Part shown: piece by piece, positions 1 through 11,090 of the stretch | Layout: every line of letters begins with the position of its first letter | How positions within the stretch are numbered: the stretch's first letter is position 1 | Assembly (NCBI GenBank): GCA_025201765.1 | Contig: MU623349.1 | Coordinates: 1-64,000, forward strand | DNA from: Daldinia sp. FL1419 | Taxonomy: Eukaryota > Ascomycota > Sordariomycetes > Xylariales > Hypoxylaceae | DNA: 64,000 nt | Reading direction: 5' to 3' | Position numbers and translations under genes: made by a program | The notes under the pieces: generated by a model | Told to the model about the DNA's origin: nothing | Database searches by the model: none | The model's input: the letters and a program-made list of their open reading frames with translations, nothing else

Positions 1-60
1 TTTTTGTGTTTTTTTTTTTTTTGTCTTCTTTATTCTTTAAAAAAAAAAAAAAAACCCCCC

Positions 61-105
<45 letters not shown>
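1..105. repeat. Homopolymer tracts at the window edge
   Basis: T-rich, A-rich, C and again A-rich runs fill the first hundred bases. The lysine- or phenylalanine-rich reading frames across them are low-complexity artefacts, not genes. From 106 to 494 I see no gene. Confidence 0.8.
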
Positions 106-109
<4 letters not shown>

Positions 110-494
110 AAGGCGAGAAGCCTATTCCGGGTCCTAGACGGCACCCTCTCCCTTGCGGTTCGTCCCGTAAAGTCTTTGCCAAGACGGATAATGCAACCCA
201 GAAAGCGGATGAGGCCGTAGCGGAGACCTGCGATCAAGACAACACCAAGACAACATATTGATACCACACTTCGCCGAGGTTTAGACGCCATTTCGCATAG
301 CCATTAATCAGAACTCACCCGTTGGTTCCACAGAATCTTTTATAATGCAGCATGATATAGTTTACTGTTCGGTAATAATAAATTAATTTTAGCTCTCAGC
401 AGTTACCGGCCGTATGATGATATATCCCCCACGGGCATCCCTGAGACACGCCGCCTATAGTCTATATCGCATTCATATAAAGTCGCAGAAGTCT

Positions 495-1069
495 TTATGG
501 GGGCACAATTTGTTTATACCTCAAGCCATGATTAATCAATGACTGGATAATCGCTCGATCCCAATCGTTTTCCGGCGAGAGTGCTAGTCGTTGGAAAGAT
601 GCGTCCTGAGCAGTAGTGGCCATGCCTGAAGCAAGCAATGCGTCAACTACATTGACCTGTCGCCTCCTTGCCGCCCTTATTAATAATCTGCTGCCAACGA
701 CATCCCAGGGCTCCTCTCTGGCGCCCTGTCTCAGCGGTAGTAGAGCAATGTTTTAATGGCCTTCTTTTATTGACAAGGCCAACGGGCCGCTAGGGTATCT
801 ATAGCCGTTAACGTTAGCACCCTTACTCAGTAATAGCTTGATGATACTCTCATATCCTTCCCTTGCTGTATAGAGTAGTGGGTTCATGAAGGATTGATGT
901 CCCTCGACGTTAGCTCCTTTTTTGAAGGAGAAGACGCACAAGTTCCTTATTTCCCCTAACGACCGCATGTTGAAGCGGGCTCGAACAGTTGAATGGTGGG
1001 AGGCGTCTCCTTCAGGATATACCCATCTTAGTGCTCGCAAAAGTAGCTCGAGCGCTCTTCTCGTCGCAT
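495..1069 (-). pseudogene. Broken ankyrin-repeat gene
   Basis: On the minus strand one frame runs from about 1069 to 495 and is interrupted by a single in-frame TAA at 753-755. Before the stop it has ankyrin-like units (KLLLSKGANVNG, then ALSIKEGH). After the stop the same frame continues with IALLPL, LLIRAARRRQVNVVDALLASG and a closing LINHGL. Ankyrin repeats are protein-interaction modules, and free-standing fungal copies often decay. No convincing ATG lies at the 5' side: an in-frame stop sits just above 1069, so the N-terminus is missing or lies behind an unrecognised intron. A very short intron over the stop cannot be excluded, but no splice sites fit well. I read it as a relic. Confidence 0.6.
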
Positions 1070-1659
1070 GGTTTTAGCCACAATAGACGGTTCATAGTAA
1101 CGGCGGCTAAGGAATGGAGGACTTACGGCCTGAAAATTATAATTTATCATATCATACGGATCGCACCATTGGAAATCGAGGTGCAAGCCGGTTTACATAT
1201 GCTAGATAATAGATGTTGAAATAGGACACATATATAAGGTAAGTTACCTAGGTAGGCAGGTACCTACCTAGGCTACTATAGAGTCCCGACTTGTCGTTTC
1301 CCAAAGATATCGGGTCTTGGCTAACTAGAAGTTGAGGCTCTGGACCTTTTGGCCGGCAAGAGCACAGCATAGTTTTAATATTTGATTATTAATGTGCATT
1401 AATAATTGGTAACAGGTATAATTCCGAAACGCATTAAGACATATTTGGCATCATCGTGCCAGTTACCCGTAGAAGTTGTTGCCAGTTGGTATCCCGGAGT
1501 GAATAAGCTCCGGCAACTAGGTACATCTCGGTGTTACGGAGCTCCGAGCACGGGATGCTCTACCAACTGGAAGTAGATATAAAATACACAAAGCTACGCT
1601 CTGTTTCATATCACGATATTGAATCGTCCCATACTTCATCACATCGCAGAAACCTCAAT
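1070..1659. other. Intergenic region upstream of the first NmrA-like gene
   Basis: No gene is seen. It holds one ACCTAGGT palindrome (1246-1253) inside a run of TAGGTA-like words, and the presumed promoter and leader of the gene starting at 1660. Confidence 0.5.
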
Positions 1660-2717
1660 ATGTCTACTACGGTTGGAATCGCTGGTATCACCGGCAAGTT
1701 TGCCCGTGAACTCGCGTCGATACTACTCAAATACCCCAACGTCACGATCAAGGGATATTGCCGTAACCCTTCCAAGGTTCCACAGTCGTTATCTTCCAAG
1801 GTCTCACTTGTGAAGGGAGATGCTTTTGATACTACTGCTATCCGCTCTTTCGCCGCCGGTTGCGATGTAGTTGTGTGCTGCTATCTCGGAGACCCGAAGT
1901 TGATGGTGGACGGACAGAAAGCTCTCATCGACGCCTGCGCCGCCGAGGGTGTCCCGCGCTACGTAGCTTCGGATTGGTCCTTGGATTATACCAAGCTGGA
2001 GCTTGGGGAGCTCTTCCCCAAGGACCCCATGATTCACGTCAAGGCATATCTGGATGCGCAGGAAAAGGTCAAGGGCGTGCACATCCTGGTCGGCATGTTC
2101 ACCGATGTTTTCTTCAGCCCCATGTTCGGCACCTGGGATGCCGCCTCCACAACCTTCAAGTACTGGGGCACGGGCGACGAGGTATGGGAGGCTACTACTT
2201 ACCGGAATTCGGCCGAGTATACGGCAGCCGTTTGCGTGGATAAGAATGCCGTCGGCGTCAAAAAGTGTAAGTACCTATCCAAACCAGCGCGGGCTCTGAT
2301 AACTACAAGTAATAACTAGCATGCTTCTTCCATAGTTGTCGGTGGATCCTCGTCTATCCGTGAGATTGCCGAGTCGTTCGAGAAAGTGTATGGGATAAAG
2401 CCCAAGCTCGAGCGTCAGGGGTCAGTGGATGACCTATACAAACATATGCACGAGTTACGAAAGAGCAACCCCCAAAATGTCTTCTCGTACATGTTCTTGT
2501 GAGTGCCCTCCGCCTTTCTACGTATATATAATACTTATACTAAACGATATCTAGGTTTTTCCAGTACTATGCCGTCAACGGACAGACGCACCTGGGTCCC
2601 GACAACGACAACGCTAAGTATCCACAGGTAAAGCCTGTAAGTTGGGAGGAATACTTAAGATCGGTTCCGAAGGACCAATTGTTGAATGCCTACTCGAATG
2701 TCGGGAGCGACGTTTAA
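1660..2717 (+). CDS. NmrA-like / isoflavone-reductase-type NAD(P)-binding protein
   Basis: Three exons are inferred: 1660-2266, 2336-2498 and 2555-2717, giving 310 residues. Donors are GTAAGT and GTGAGT, the second intron has an ACTAAAC branch site, and frames agree across both joins. The ATG at 1660 is chosen over the longer upstream frame because the Rossmann strand (GIAGITGKF, G6-x2-G9-x2-G12) begins five residues later. The family (atypical SDR, NmrA/PCBER-like) binds NAD(P)(H) and includes reductases and redox-sensing regulators. The active lysine of true isoflavone reductases cannot be assigned by eye, so substrate is unknown. It is about the usual family length and appears intact. The next gene, on the opposite strand, is a distinct NmrA-like member. 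Confidence 0.85.
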
Positions 2718-3291
2718 ATAAAATATTACCCGCATAGGACCAGAATAATTAGTAAATTAATAACAATCTTCATGTACTGAGTGCAGCGGCCGTTGTCAGT
2801 CTATGTCGTGACACGTCGGTATTTTAATTCTCATAAGATAGGTGAAGGCCCCTCCGAGATCCTAGCCTCCGTAATGAAACTTGAAAGGAATTACCTTTAT
2901 TGCTCACACCTTTCGCGCATTCGTTGCTATCGGATTATCAAGACAGGTGCCCAATGCTGCTTGACGACAACTTGGCGGTAACCCCTCACATCAAGCGCCA
3001 CTCGCAGCCCAGGAGACTCTGTTCAAGGCATAGAGATACCGGCGTATAACTTATGGATGCCAATTAGAAAGGGTTCAAAAAAATGAAGCTGGTAAGGATA
3101 GTTAATGGAGAAGTGGTGCATGAGTTATGTGTGTGACTTGATTGACTACCTAGGTAACTAGCAAGAGGCCTAGGTGGTTTTTATACATGGTATTATAGAT
3201 ATCGACAGTAGTCCCATACAAAGTCTTTTCATCAGATTAGATCCATATCATTACAATCCAGATCCCTTATACCATAAAGCAAATACCCAAA
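2718..3291. other. Convergent intergenic region
   Basis: This is shared 3' flank of the two tail-to-tail NmrA-like genes. It holds one ACCTAGGT palindrome at 3148-3155. The short open frame near 2781-2981 has no recognisable features and I do not call it. Confidence 0.5.
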
Positions 3292-4274
3292 TTACGAACG
3301 AGTCTTGAATTGGCTTTCGGTCTCCAGCCATTTTCCAAAATCCTTCAGCTCGGGGTTCATCTTCTTCAGGGACGCGATATCAGCCCCGTACCCGACGTTG
3401 CGGAACCACCTAAACATATACCCGAGCTCCTTCGACATCCAATTGATGATCGCGGCAACGAAGTGGAATGTAGTAGGTAGGTCTTCGCCAGTTTTCTGCT
3501 TGAAGACCTTGCCGAACTCATCGAACGTCAGCTCGTCGCCCGCCAGACTCAGCTTCTTGCCCTTCCACTGCTCCGGGTTCTGAAGCGCCTCGGCGGCGAA
3601 GAACCCGATGTCGCTTGTCGCAATCAGCTGTAGCTTCTGGTTCTCCTTTAAGCTGATCTTCCAGCTTGTAGTGAAGACTTTGCCGAAGAAGCCAGGAACC
3701 AGGTTTTCGAAGAAAGCAACCGGTCGGAGAATGGTCCAGTCCATCTCTCCGCCTTTAGTCTTCTCGAAAAGGTACTTCTCGATGTTGTACTTGCTGATAA
3801 AGTGCGGGATGTCCGTCGGATCGTCATCCGACTTGGCAGCACCACCTCGGTCGACTGACGAGTACACCATGTGCTTCACACCATTTTTAATTGACGCGTC
3901 AATCAGAGCCTTCCCCTGAACTTCCTCCTTTCGGAAATTCGCACCGCCGCCTATAGCCGCCTGCATAAGTATTAGCATATTGACGATTTCTTAAGTTACG
4001 ACATATAGAAAACTCCTACCTGCACACTAAAGACCCCCCAAATAGGCGTCTTAGTGATCTCCCTAGCCACCTTGAAGATATTATCAGCCGCATCCATATC
4101 CCCCGTCACCAACTTGATCTTGGGAGACTTCTGCGCTAATCGCTGAGCAGACGCCGACTGGGCATCTCGTGTAAGAGCAAGGATCTCAAAATCGGTATTC
4201 GCTTTGAGTAACGCGCTAACAACAGCGCCTCCTTGCTTGCCTGTGGCACCCGTGATGAGAACAGCTCGCGACAT
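3292..4274 (-). CDS. NmrA-like family protein (HSCARG type)
   Basis: Two exons on the minus strand, 4274-4020 and 3960-3292, are joined in phase 0 through a 59-nt intron (GTAGGA donor, ATGCAG acceptor) and give 307 residues. The N-terminus has the dinucleotide-binding GATGKQG (residues 9-15). Downstream come VYSSVDRGG and KYNIEKYL, typical of the NmrA/HSCARG branch of atypical SDRs, and a substrate-domain helix pattern to the C-terminal end. Such proteins bind NADP(H) and act either as redox sensors controlling transcription factors, as NmrA does for nitrogen repression, or as reductases. Its sequence is only distantly like the gene at 1660, so this is not a recent duplication. Confidence 0.87.
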
Positions 4275-4964
4275 GATAGGTAGTGCGAGCAGAGAAAAAG
4301 AAACAACTAAATTACGGCAGAATGAAAACGACGAGAAGTCGGAATAAGGTAATTTTTGGTATAGCTATTAAACAAAGCCATTGCGGACACTGATTCATCT
4401 TTATACAATAGCGGCCTAAGCACGACGTCAATATGATACCAAGAATGATATCAACGGCGGTTAATCTCGGGGTTCTATGGCGCCGGCCGAAAACCCCTGA
4501 CCGGAGGTCTCTGCGACCGATTAAAGACACACCCGCGTGTCCCAAGTCGTTCCGTCGATAGCGTCCCCACGTTCCACCAATCATCCCTCTAACCTAAACC
4601 AAACACGAGCCCCATGAATTTCTCGGGGGTCTCTGAGACCGAATAATTCTGATTCCTAACCTACCTATTTATAATCCAACCGCTGACAAAAGGATGTCGA
4701 AGTTTTCGCATAAATATAATCATAATCATAGGTAATTATTATAATTATATTCTACGGTTCCACTCATTTCTAAGGGGCATAAGGGGCATGTTAGGAATCA
4801 CGTTGCTGAAGAGTGCTCACCAACTCAAGACCTAGTCGTAGCACGCAGGGATCACGATTCATTAGGTACCTAATATTGCTATTCTTCAAAAAATGGCCGT
4901 TTGAGGTCACACTAACCCGCCCAAAACGCCCGAATCCCCTAAAGCAAAGCTTCCAGTTAGTTTT
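4275..4964. other. Intergenic region between NmrA-like gene and Zn2Cys6 gene
   Basis: It contains the promoter side of the NmrA-like gene and the 3' side of the regulator gene. The frame at 4312-4584 minus lacks codon-like character or motifs, so no gene is called. Confidence 0.45.
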
Positions 4965-7235
4965 TTACAGCAAAGACCATAATCCCCCATCGACAGTCTG
5001 CATCATAAAGTCATCAATATCTTTCATATCGTTGAGACCAAACCCAATATCGCCCATGCCAGCATTGAAATAACCAGAGTCGTAAGTCACATCGGACGCG
5101 GTGTCCGGAACACCAACGTTATGATTTGACGTTTTGACGTTGTCAAAAGCTTGGGGGCCTAGGTCCCAGGTAAGATTATGTTGTCCGGTAGGGTGAGTCT
5201 CTGTTACTAGGGTCGGACCGTTTGATTGGGCTTGTATCCCGAAATCATCTCTCGGGGGGTCTTGATAGGTAGGCTGTACCCGAATAGGGGTGTTGATGTG
5301 TGACCGTGGTGGCGACGGGGAAGCAGGTGGAGTTTGGGTCCCGAGCACATCGTGGACAACCTCATCACCTCCCTCATCACAGCCACCATTGCTATTAATG
5401 CAAATTGTCTTTTTCTGCTGATACCATCTTCTGAGTTTTTTAAAGGCAGCTGTGAATGGCCGCGACTGGGGAAAGTATCCATGCAGAGATAATGCAGTAA
5501 GCCTTTGGATCAATGCTTCCAGTAAATCAAAAGGGGAGGGCGGATTATAGCTATCTGGGCCGTTGCTTTGAGAACGCGATAGATCTTCGGCAAAGTGGCC
5601 CAGCTTCAACAGGCCGACTACCACGCAAAGATTCCAGATGAGGAATACATTCGGAAGAGAACGCGTAAGGGCATCGTCCAAGGATAGGTAGACATTCAGC
5701 GCATTAGCACCTACTCTTAGGCTATGACAAAGCGCATCGGTATGCGTTGCAGTAAACGTCGGCGGCGGCCTGTTTGGATCCTCGTCGTCCCTGACCTTAA
5801 GCCAAGCGCGTATTTGGCGGCAATAAACTCGAACCGCAACTTGGTGAATATAGAGATCAGCTACCGATGCTGCATGGTTTTTGAGGCCTTCACAGCACCA
5901 AACGTCAGCAAAAACCACGAAGCAGTGTTGATAGGGATGTACTTACGAGGATCCAGATCTCCCGAGGGAGATAGCTTCCAGTCAGCTAGTCTTTGTCGGA
6001 AGATTCCTAGTAAATGCTGTGTTCTGAAGTCGTCAAAGGATTCGTCGGCGCATGTATACGACTCATTCAACGTCTTCGAAGCATCATCGAAAATTTCCTG
6101 AAGAGCTACAAGGCTGCACAACCATTGGTCATCAGCGTGGATATCATTCCCTCTCGTCAGAGCCTCAACGCAAGCTCGATGCGAGGATGCAAGTATCGGT
6201 GGTTGATGTCTGCGCAGAAGCGTTGCCGAACTAGAAAATAACTACGTTAGCTTATTTGCGAACAACTACTCTAGGTAGAATATACACCTACCACGATGCA
6301 CCGAAATACACGGCTAATAAGGTCCTATATGCCTCCTTTTCTCGCTCGCCGGTTCCCTTTTCGTTCGACTTGAGGATTGCCCCTAGGCTAAGATCATGGG
6401 ACATGACTATAGCGCTGTAGACATGCTGAGGGAGTGCAAATGCTTTGATGTGTGGGGGTTGTACGTAGTACTGTGAGAAGAGGATGAGAGACTGCAATAG
6501 GTCGAGAGATTTCGCGCCTTGAATGAAGACCTCTTGCGCCAAGATATTATTTAGCTGCGCTAGAAGAGGATTCACAAGGGATGGTTTGAGTAAAGCGCTC
6601 GCTATCGTGATGATGGTCAAGAACAACGTAGGTTTCTTCGCTCGAATAACATCTACATTCTCGCCGGCGGAGACGCCGATAATAGGCATTAATGGGCGCA
6701 CGTGAAGATTCCAGTGATTAAATAGCATAGAGGCAGTATGGATATCTACCAAGCCCTGGCTGACAACGTCGCGGCTGTTCATATTTATTCCTCTGCTATC
6801 ATTGGTAATGCGTTCTGGATAAAGATCAAGTTGTCCGCTGAAAGGGGAAGCACCGTCATCCCTCGAACTGGAATCGGGAGTCCTGGACCAGGCTTCATCT
6901 TCTCTCGCTTGCCTGATGGATTGTTGGTTTCGTCTTCTTTCAGCATCGAGCGCATTTGTTAAAGCGTCAATCTTCTTTTCAAGCTCGGTGAATTTTTGAG
7001 ATGTCTTCACCCTTGCCTTTGGTGGCCCCGGGTCTTGACAAGGGCGAGAGAATCTTATGCAAGTCTCGCAATCTCTGCAACCGGGGACCGAGACGCATTT
7101 TATCTTCATGTTACGACATGCAATACAAGCTCTGATTCTCTTGTGGTTCTGTTCATATTCATTCATGAGAACCCTAGCTTCCTCGGATGATGCGGGGGGT
7201 GCATTAACTGTCGATCTACCACCGGTGCCAGCCAT
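4965..7235 (-). CDS. Zn2Cys6 fungal-specific transcription factor
   Basis: Three minus-strand exons are proposed: 7235-6292, 6230-5947 and 5887-4965 (716 residues). The last acceptor could instead give 5869; both keep frame. Start is the ATG at 7235; the frame extends upstream only through a GTG. The DNA-binding cluster spans residues 37-66 with cysteines at 37, 40, 47, 56, 59 and 66 (C-x2-C-x6-C-x8-C-x2-C-x6-C), plus an extra Cys53. A short coiled-coil-like stretch follows (FTELEKKIDAL), then a middle-homology region with LLRRHQPP and helices ending in LYIHQVAV. The C-terminus is acidic and Pro/Gly-rich, consistent with activation function. Binuclear cluster proteins bind CGG-containing promoters in the nucleus. 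Targets are unknown; nothing nearby forms an obvious regulon. Confidence 0.85.
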
Positions 7236-9012
7236 GGTTTCTCTGAGGACGATTCTATTCCGCTGGCTCACGGGAATCTTCTGAGTAAAGGCAAGTAATG
7301 AGGTTAGAAATGAATCTAAAAGTAAACAATTATCACAAATTGACGCTGGATGGAAGAGGGTTTCGTATGATGTAGCTCACCCCCATTACATGATAACCTC
7401 GCACCGGGGTCGAACTATCGAACAGCTAATCCGAATAGCGATAGGGCAGCTCAATTTTCAGGGGTCTTTGGTTCTAAATTTAACTATCCCAAGTATAAAT
7501 TTATCCCAAGTAAAACCTACCAAGCGAACTCGGGATAGTCATTTAGCTCTAACTACCTACAATCATATTCATCTTATAATTTCATCAATGCGCTATTTAC
7601 TTATAAGAGCGATAAAATCACCGCATAAGCGACACATAGTACGATAATTACCTCAGACCAGGCATATACCTGAAGTAGCTAGGTCGATGAGGGGGGAATG
7701 TCCTAACAACACAGATTGCCTTGACTCGTGGGCTTGAGAATGGTTTGATGTTATGAATTTGTAAACAGTTAACGGTTTTTCGATCATTAGTCTTTATTAT
7801 GATTATCAATGTTTTGCATCCGAGATGAGGCACGCTTTCTGTTTGCATTGCCCTGGTATTGTTGCTTCTTATAATATCTCTGAGAACAACGAAGTTGTTT
7901 CCATACTTACCATTCTAATTGATGGCATAAGCACTGTTTGGTGGTTAGATTCGGCGGAAGCCGAGTTTATACGATAACGGCAAGTTAAGTTATAAAAGAG
8001 AAGATATCTACCTCCGTTTACTATACGAAAATGTGATTTCCTTCGGTTAACTTATAACGTAGATTACAGATGTGCTTCTGATATTGCTAACTCGGCGATA
8101 GTCCCAATAGGTAGTAGGTAGAAGTTGAGGTTCTCATAGAGCAATCCACGTGGGCTCAAGTCTCCCTCCTGTTGCTATGTGGAATAGCTGCATCTAACCT
8201 AGGATACCTATTATAATAACACCTCATTTAAATATGCGTTATTACACTACACCTAGCTTATTCGAGTGTATAATATATTCAATTTGGAAACTACGAGGGG
8301 GCACCCGGTACGTTATTAATCTTGCGAGACTTCTCTACCTACATCTCGTTTGTAAATTGGTCTGAATATGACAGACGTAGGCCTAACTGCCTAGGAACCT
8401 AGGCTTACCCCAAGCTGCGGAGAGCGTTGTAATGTTTTCAGTTTAGCATTATCTTTCAAGGTGAATACCGTAGGTAATGTTATACATGACATAGCAAATT
8501 CAGTAGGACTTTCAGGGGTAGTTGAAAAGACCATTCGACTATCTTGCCTATTATAGCAAACTGCTTACGTACCGTCGTACCCTTAGCTATGGCCGAAGGT
8601 ACCCTAGGCACTTGACATAATTTTGAATACAAAGAGCAAATAAGGTAGAGTCACGCTGTTCTACGAGTTAAGGTTCGTGATGTAAAGTTGATGGTTCAAG
8701 TGTCCTTTGTAAGACATGGACATGTTTTAAGCGGGAATTGCCAAGTGCGGTTGTGAATCCAAACAAGACCTACGTCATCAACGGATAATGCTTCCAACTA
8801 TTGCTTACCAGTGCCTATCTCTATTATTTATACAAGCTAAAAACCAAGACATGAAATTTTCAAAACAAACATTTAACTTGGCTTAGTTATATCTATTAAC
8901 TAATAAATAGATTCAATTCGCATTCTACTACCAACTACGTTGAATTCCCGGTACTCGTATGAAAATCCCAATTGGCAATTAATCAGGCAACCAACCAATC
9001 GAAACCGCAACT
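7236..9012. other. Long AT-rich intergenic region
   Basis: About 1.8 kb lies between the regulator gene and the GH64 gene, which are transcribed away from each other. Short frames at 7390-7647 and 7648-7848 show no motif. I see no gene, RNA gene or transposon end here. Confidence 0.5.
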
Positions 9013-10146
9013 ATGCCCAAGTCACTAAAAGTTGCTCTAAAAAACAATAGCGATTCGAATCAAGTCTATGCATACATCACCGGTATAGCTCTCCAGCACA
9101 AGGGACAGCGTTGCTTTCTTAAAGCCGACGGGGAAGGTCTCTACTTTCCCCAGAATCCGCCAAGAATTGGCTCACCGCTGACCGAGGACTGCGCCATCGT
9201 CCTCGGAGCACCGGGGAACACCGTTACGGTCACGATCCCACAAATGGCCGGTGGTAGGATATGGTTTTCTCGAGACTCCAAGCTTACCTTCTTGCTTAAT
9301 CCCGGGCCTGGACTAGTCGAGCCCAGCGTTTTGAACCCGACCGACCCCAATGCGAATGTCGATTTCGGCTTTTGCGAATTTACGCTCAACGATGCGCAGC
9401 TGTACGCAAATATCAGTTATGTGGACTTTATCGCGCGTCTGCCAATTGGTATCTCCTTGGAGCGGGCAAACGGCCAAGTTCAAAGTGTCGCTGGCATGGC
9501 TCCCGACGGTGTGGATCGCATCGCGGAGGAGCTACGCGAACAAGCGAAAAAAGACGGCAGACCCTGGGACAAGCTAATCGTAAATCGCGGGGGAAGAATC
9601 CTTCGGGTGCTGAATGCGACGCACGGGGGTGCGGTGCGCGCAAACTTCGGTGGGTATTACGAGCCCTACGTAGATGAGGTGTGGGAACACTACCTTGCGA
9701 AGCAGAAAGAAGGCCAGGTCCTGAAAATCAACACGCAAGCCGCTCCGGGCATTTTGAGCGCCGAGTTCGTGAGCAACGGCGAGGTGAAGATTGGCGACGA
9801 GAAGTTTGGCAAGCCCAACTCCGCCGACATATTCGGCTGCAACAGCGGACCTTTTACGACGGGTCCGTCGCCTACGCGCAATGCGATCATTCCGCGCCTA
9901 GCTGCTGCGTTTGTGCGCACGGCGCTGCTAGAAACGCACGAGCATCCCTCTCAGCCGCATACGTTCTACAAGAGAGACCCGACTAATCATTATGCTCGCC
10001 TCGTGCACGAGCATAACGTCGAAGGGAAAGGTTATGCCTTTGCTTACGACGATGTACAACCAGATGGGGGCGATGACCAGTCGGGAAAAGTCAATGCTGG
10101 TGATCCGGTCTTGTTTACGGTAACTGTTGGTGGCGTTCAAGTTTGA
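9013..10146 (+). CDS. Glycoside hydrolase family 64 beta-1,3-glucanase
   Basis: A single-exon gene of 377 residues. The fold is the GH64 arrangement, with a thaumatin-like barrel around a substrate groove. The region GFCEFTLND...YVDF carries Glu122 and Asp138, sixteen residues apart, the same spacing as the catalytic Glu/Asp pair of characterised GH64 laminaripentaose-producing enzymes. GH64 enzymes cleave beta-1,3-glucan, often releasing pentasaccharides, and suit cell-wall turnover or attack on other fungi. The start MPKSLKVALKNN shows no classical signal peptide, so the protein is either exported unconventionally or intracellular; no better upstream in-frame start exists. A GH17 glucanase gene lies 1.4 kb downstream on the other strand. 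Confidence 0.9.
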   Translation: MPKSLKVALKNNSDSNQVYAYITGIALQHKGQRCFLKADGEGLYFPQNPPRIGSPLTEDCAIVLGAPGNTVTVTIPQMAGGRIWFSRDSKLTFLLNPGPGLVEPSVLNPTDPNANVDFGFCEFTLNDAQLYANISYVDFIARLPIGISLERANGQVQSVAGMAPDGVDRIAEELREQAKKDGRPWDKLIVNRGGRILRVLNATHGGAVRANFGGYYEPYVDEVWEHYLAKQKEGQVLKINTQAAPGILSAEFVSNGEVKIGDEKFGKPNSADIFGCNSGPFTTGPSPTRNAIIPRLAAAFVRTALLETHEHPSQPHTFYKRDPTNHYARLVHEHNVEGKGYAFAYDDVQPDGGDDQSGKVNAGDPVLFTVTVGGVQV

Positions 10147-10246
10147 TGACTCGTTACCCCTAGTTTCGAGGAAATTTTGACGATATTTAGTTTTGGGAGC
10201 ATGTACTGGGCTTTTTTTGCATTGCTTTATGGTCCTAAGGGAGAGC

Positions 10247-10304
10247 GATCAAGGATCAAGGAGATCAAGGGGATCAAGGATCAAGGAGATCAAGGGGATC
10301 AAGG
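10247..10304. repeat. 25-bp tandem repeat, 2.3 copies
   Basis: The unit covering 10247-10271 is repeated exactly at 10272-10296 and followed by a further eight bases. It is itself built from GATCAAGG words. It lies about 100 bp beyond the GH64 stop codon. Confidence 0.9.
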
Positions 10305-10416
10305 TAGGTTAAAAGACGATTTCCAGACACGATTAATAAGTGGGCTAAATTATAATTATTTGCTAAATACAAGTCTGATCCCTTGCTCGGTTATTTCAAC
10401 ATCATTTCGATCTATA

Positions 10417-11088
10417 CAGTACACCCCCTGAAATAATGTTAGTTTCTCATCCGTACTTAGTACAAAAGAAAGGTTATATAACATCAGGGCCAGGCTTACG
10501 TAACGTACCCAGTACAAAAAACAACAAAACATATATCCAAAAAATCATACCACAAACATGCAATAAGTACCACATAAACCAAATTTTAGTGTACAGATAC
10601 TTATAGAAAGTTAATACAAATATAGCTTTAAATAAGGTCAAATATCGTAACAAAACCAAAATTGCTCTCAAACCTCCATTTTTACAAACACCTCTCCCAC
10701 CCCTAGCCACAAACTCAGCCTCTCCACCCCCTTTTCAAATCTCACGATATTTAATTCCAATAACGAACATATTTGTACGCAGCTTTTAATTAAATAAAAG
10801 CAATGCAATAAACCAAAACATATATCAGTAAATAACGCTAGCTCATATCTAACTCTAGATATAAATATGTCTCTATTCAATTACTAATAGCTTAAAATAC
10901 AAGGCTTTAAATTAAAAAGCCTTAAAACACGAATGTTTTAATTATTTTTGTTGATTTTGGAGTTTTGGGATTTGACCAATTAGCCGGGGTTTTGCCGTAC
11001 TGATCGTGCCTCAAGGTGTGCTTCTAAAAGACCCTTGTTAAGTACTGACAAGGGGTCACGAGCTAACATTATTTCAGGGGGTGGACTG
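10417..11088. mobile_element. TA-flanked terminal-inverted-repeat element (MITE, Tc1/mariner-like)
   Basis: The left end (10417-10442) and the reverse complement of the right end (11063-11088) match at 25 of 26 positions, starting CAGT(A/C)CACCCCCTGAAA. Both are directly flanked by TA (10415-10416 and 11089-11090), the target duplication used by Tc1/mariner/pogo elements. At 672 bp, strongly AT-rich and with no transposase-like frame, it is best read as a non-autonomous element mobilised in trans. The frames at 10474-10710 and 10668-10880 minus are low-complexity and not called. An internal hairpin near 10900-10925 (AAGGCTTT/AAAGCCTT) is also present. The family name is inferred only from ends and target site. 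Confidence 0.8.
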
Positions 11089-11090
11089 TA

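Noticed and set aside
4..291. Opposite-strand open frames over the poly-A/poly-C start of the window
   Set aside because: They translate to lysine or phenylalanine runs from homopolymers; no real protein signal.
10247..10304. Considered a CRISPR-like or iteron array
   Set aside because: Units are directly adjacent without spacers, and the window is eukaryotic.
10474..10880. Minus-strand frames inside the MITE, rich in Leu, Phe and Tyr
   Set aside because: AT-rich composition explains them; no transposase motif such as a DDE/D triad is visible.
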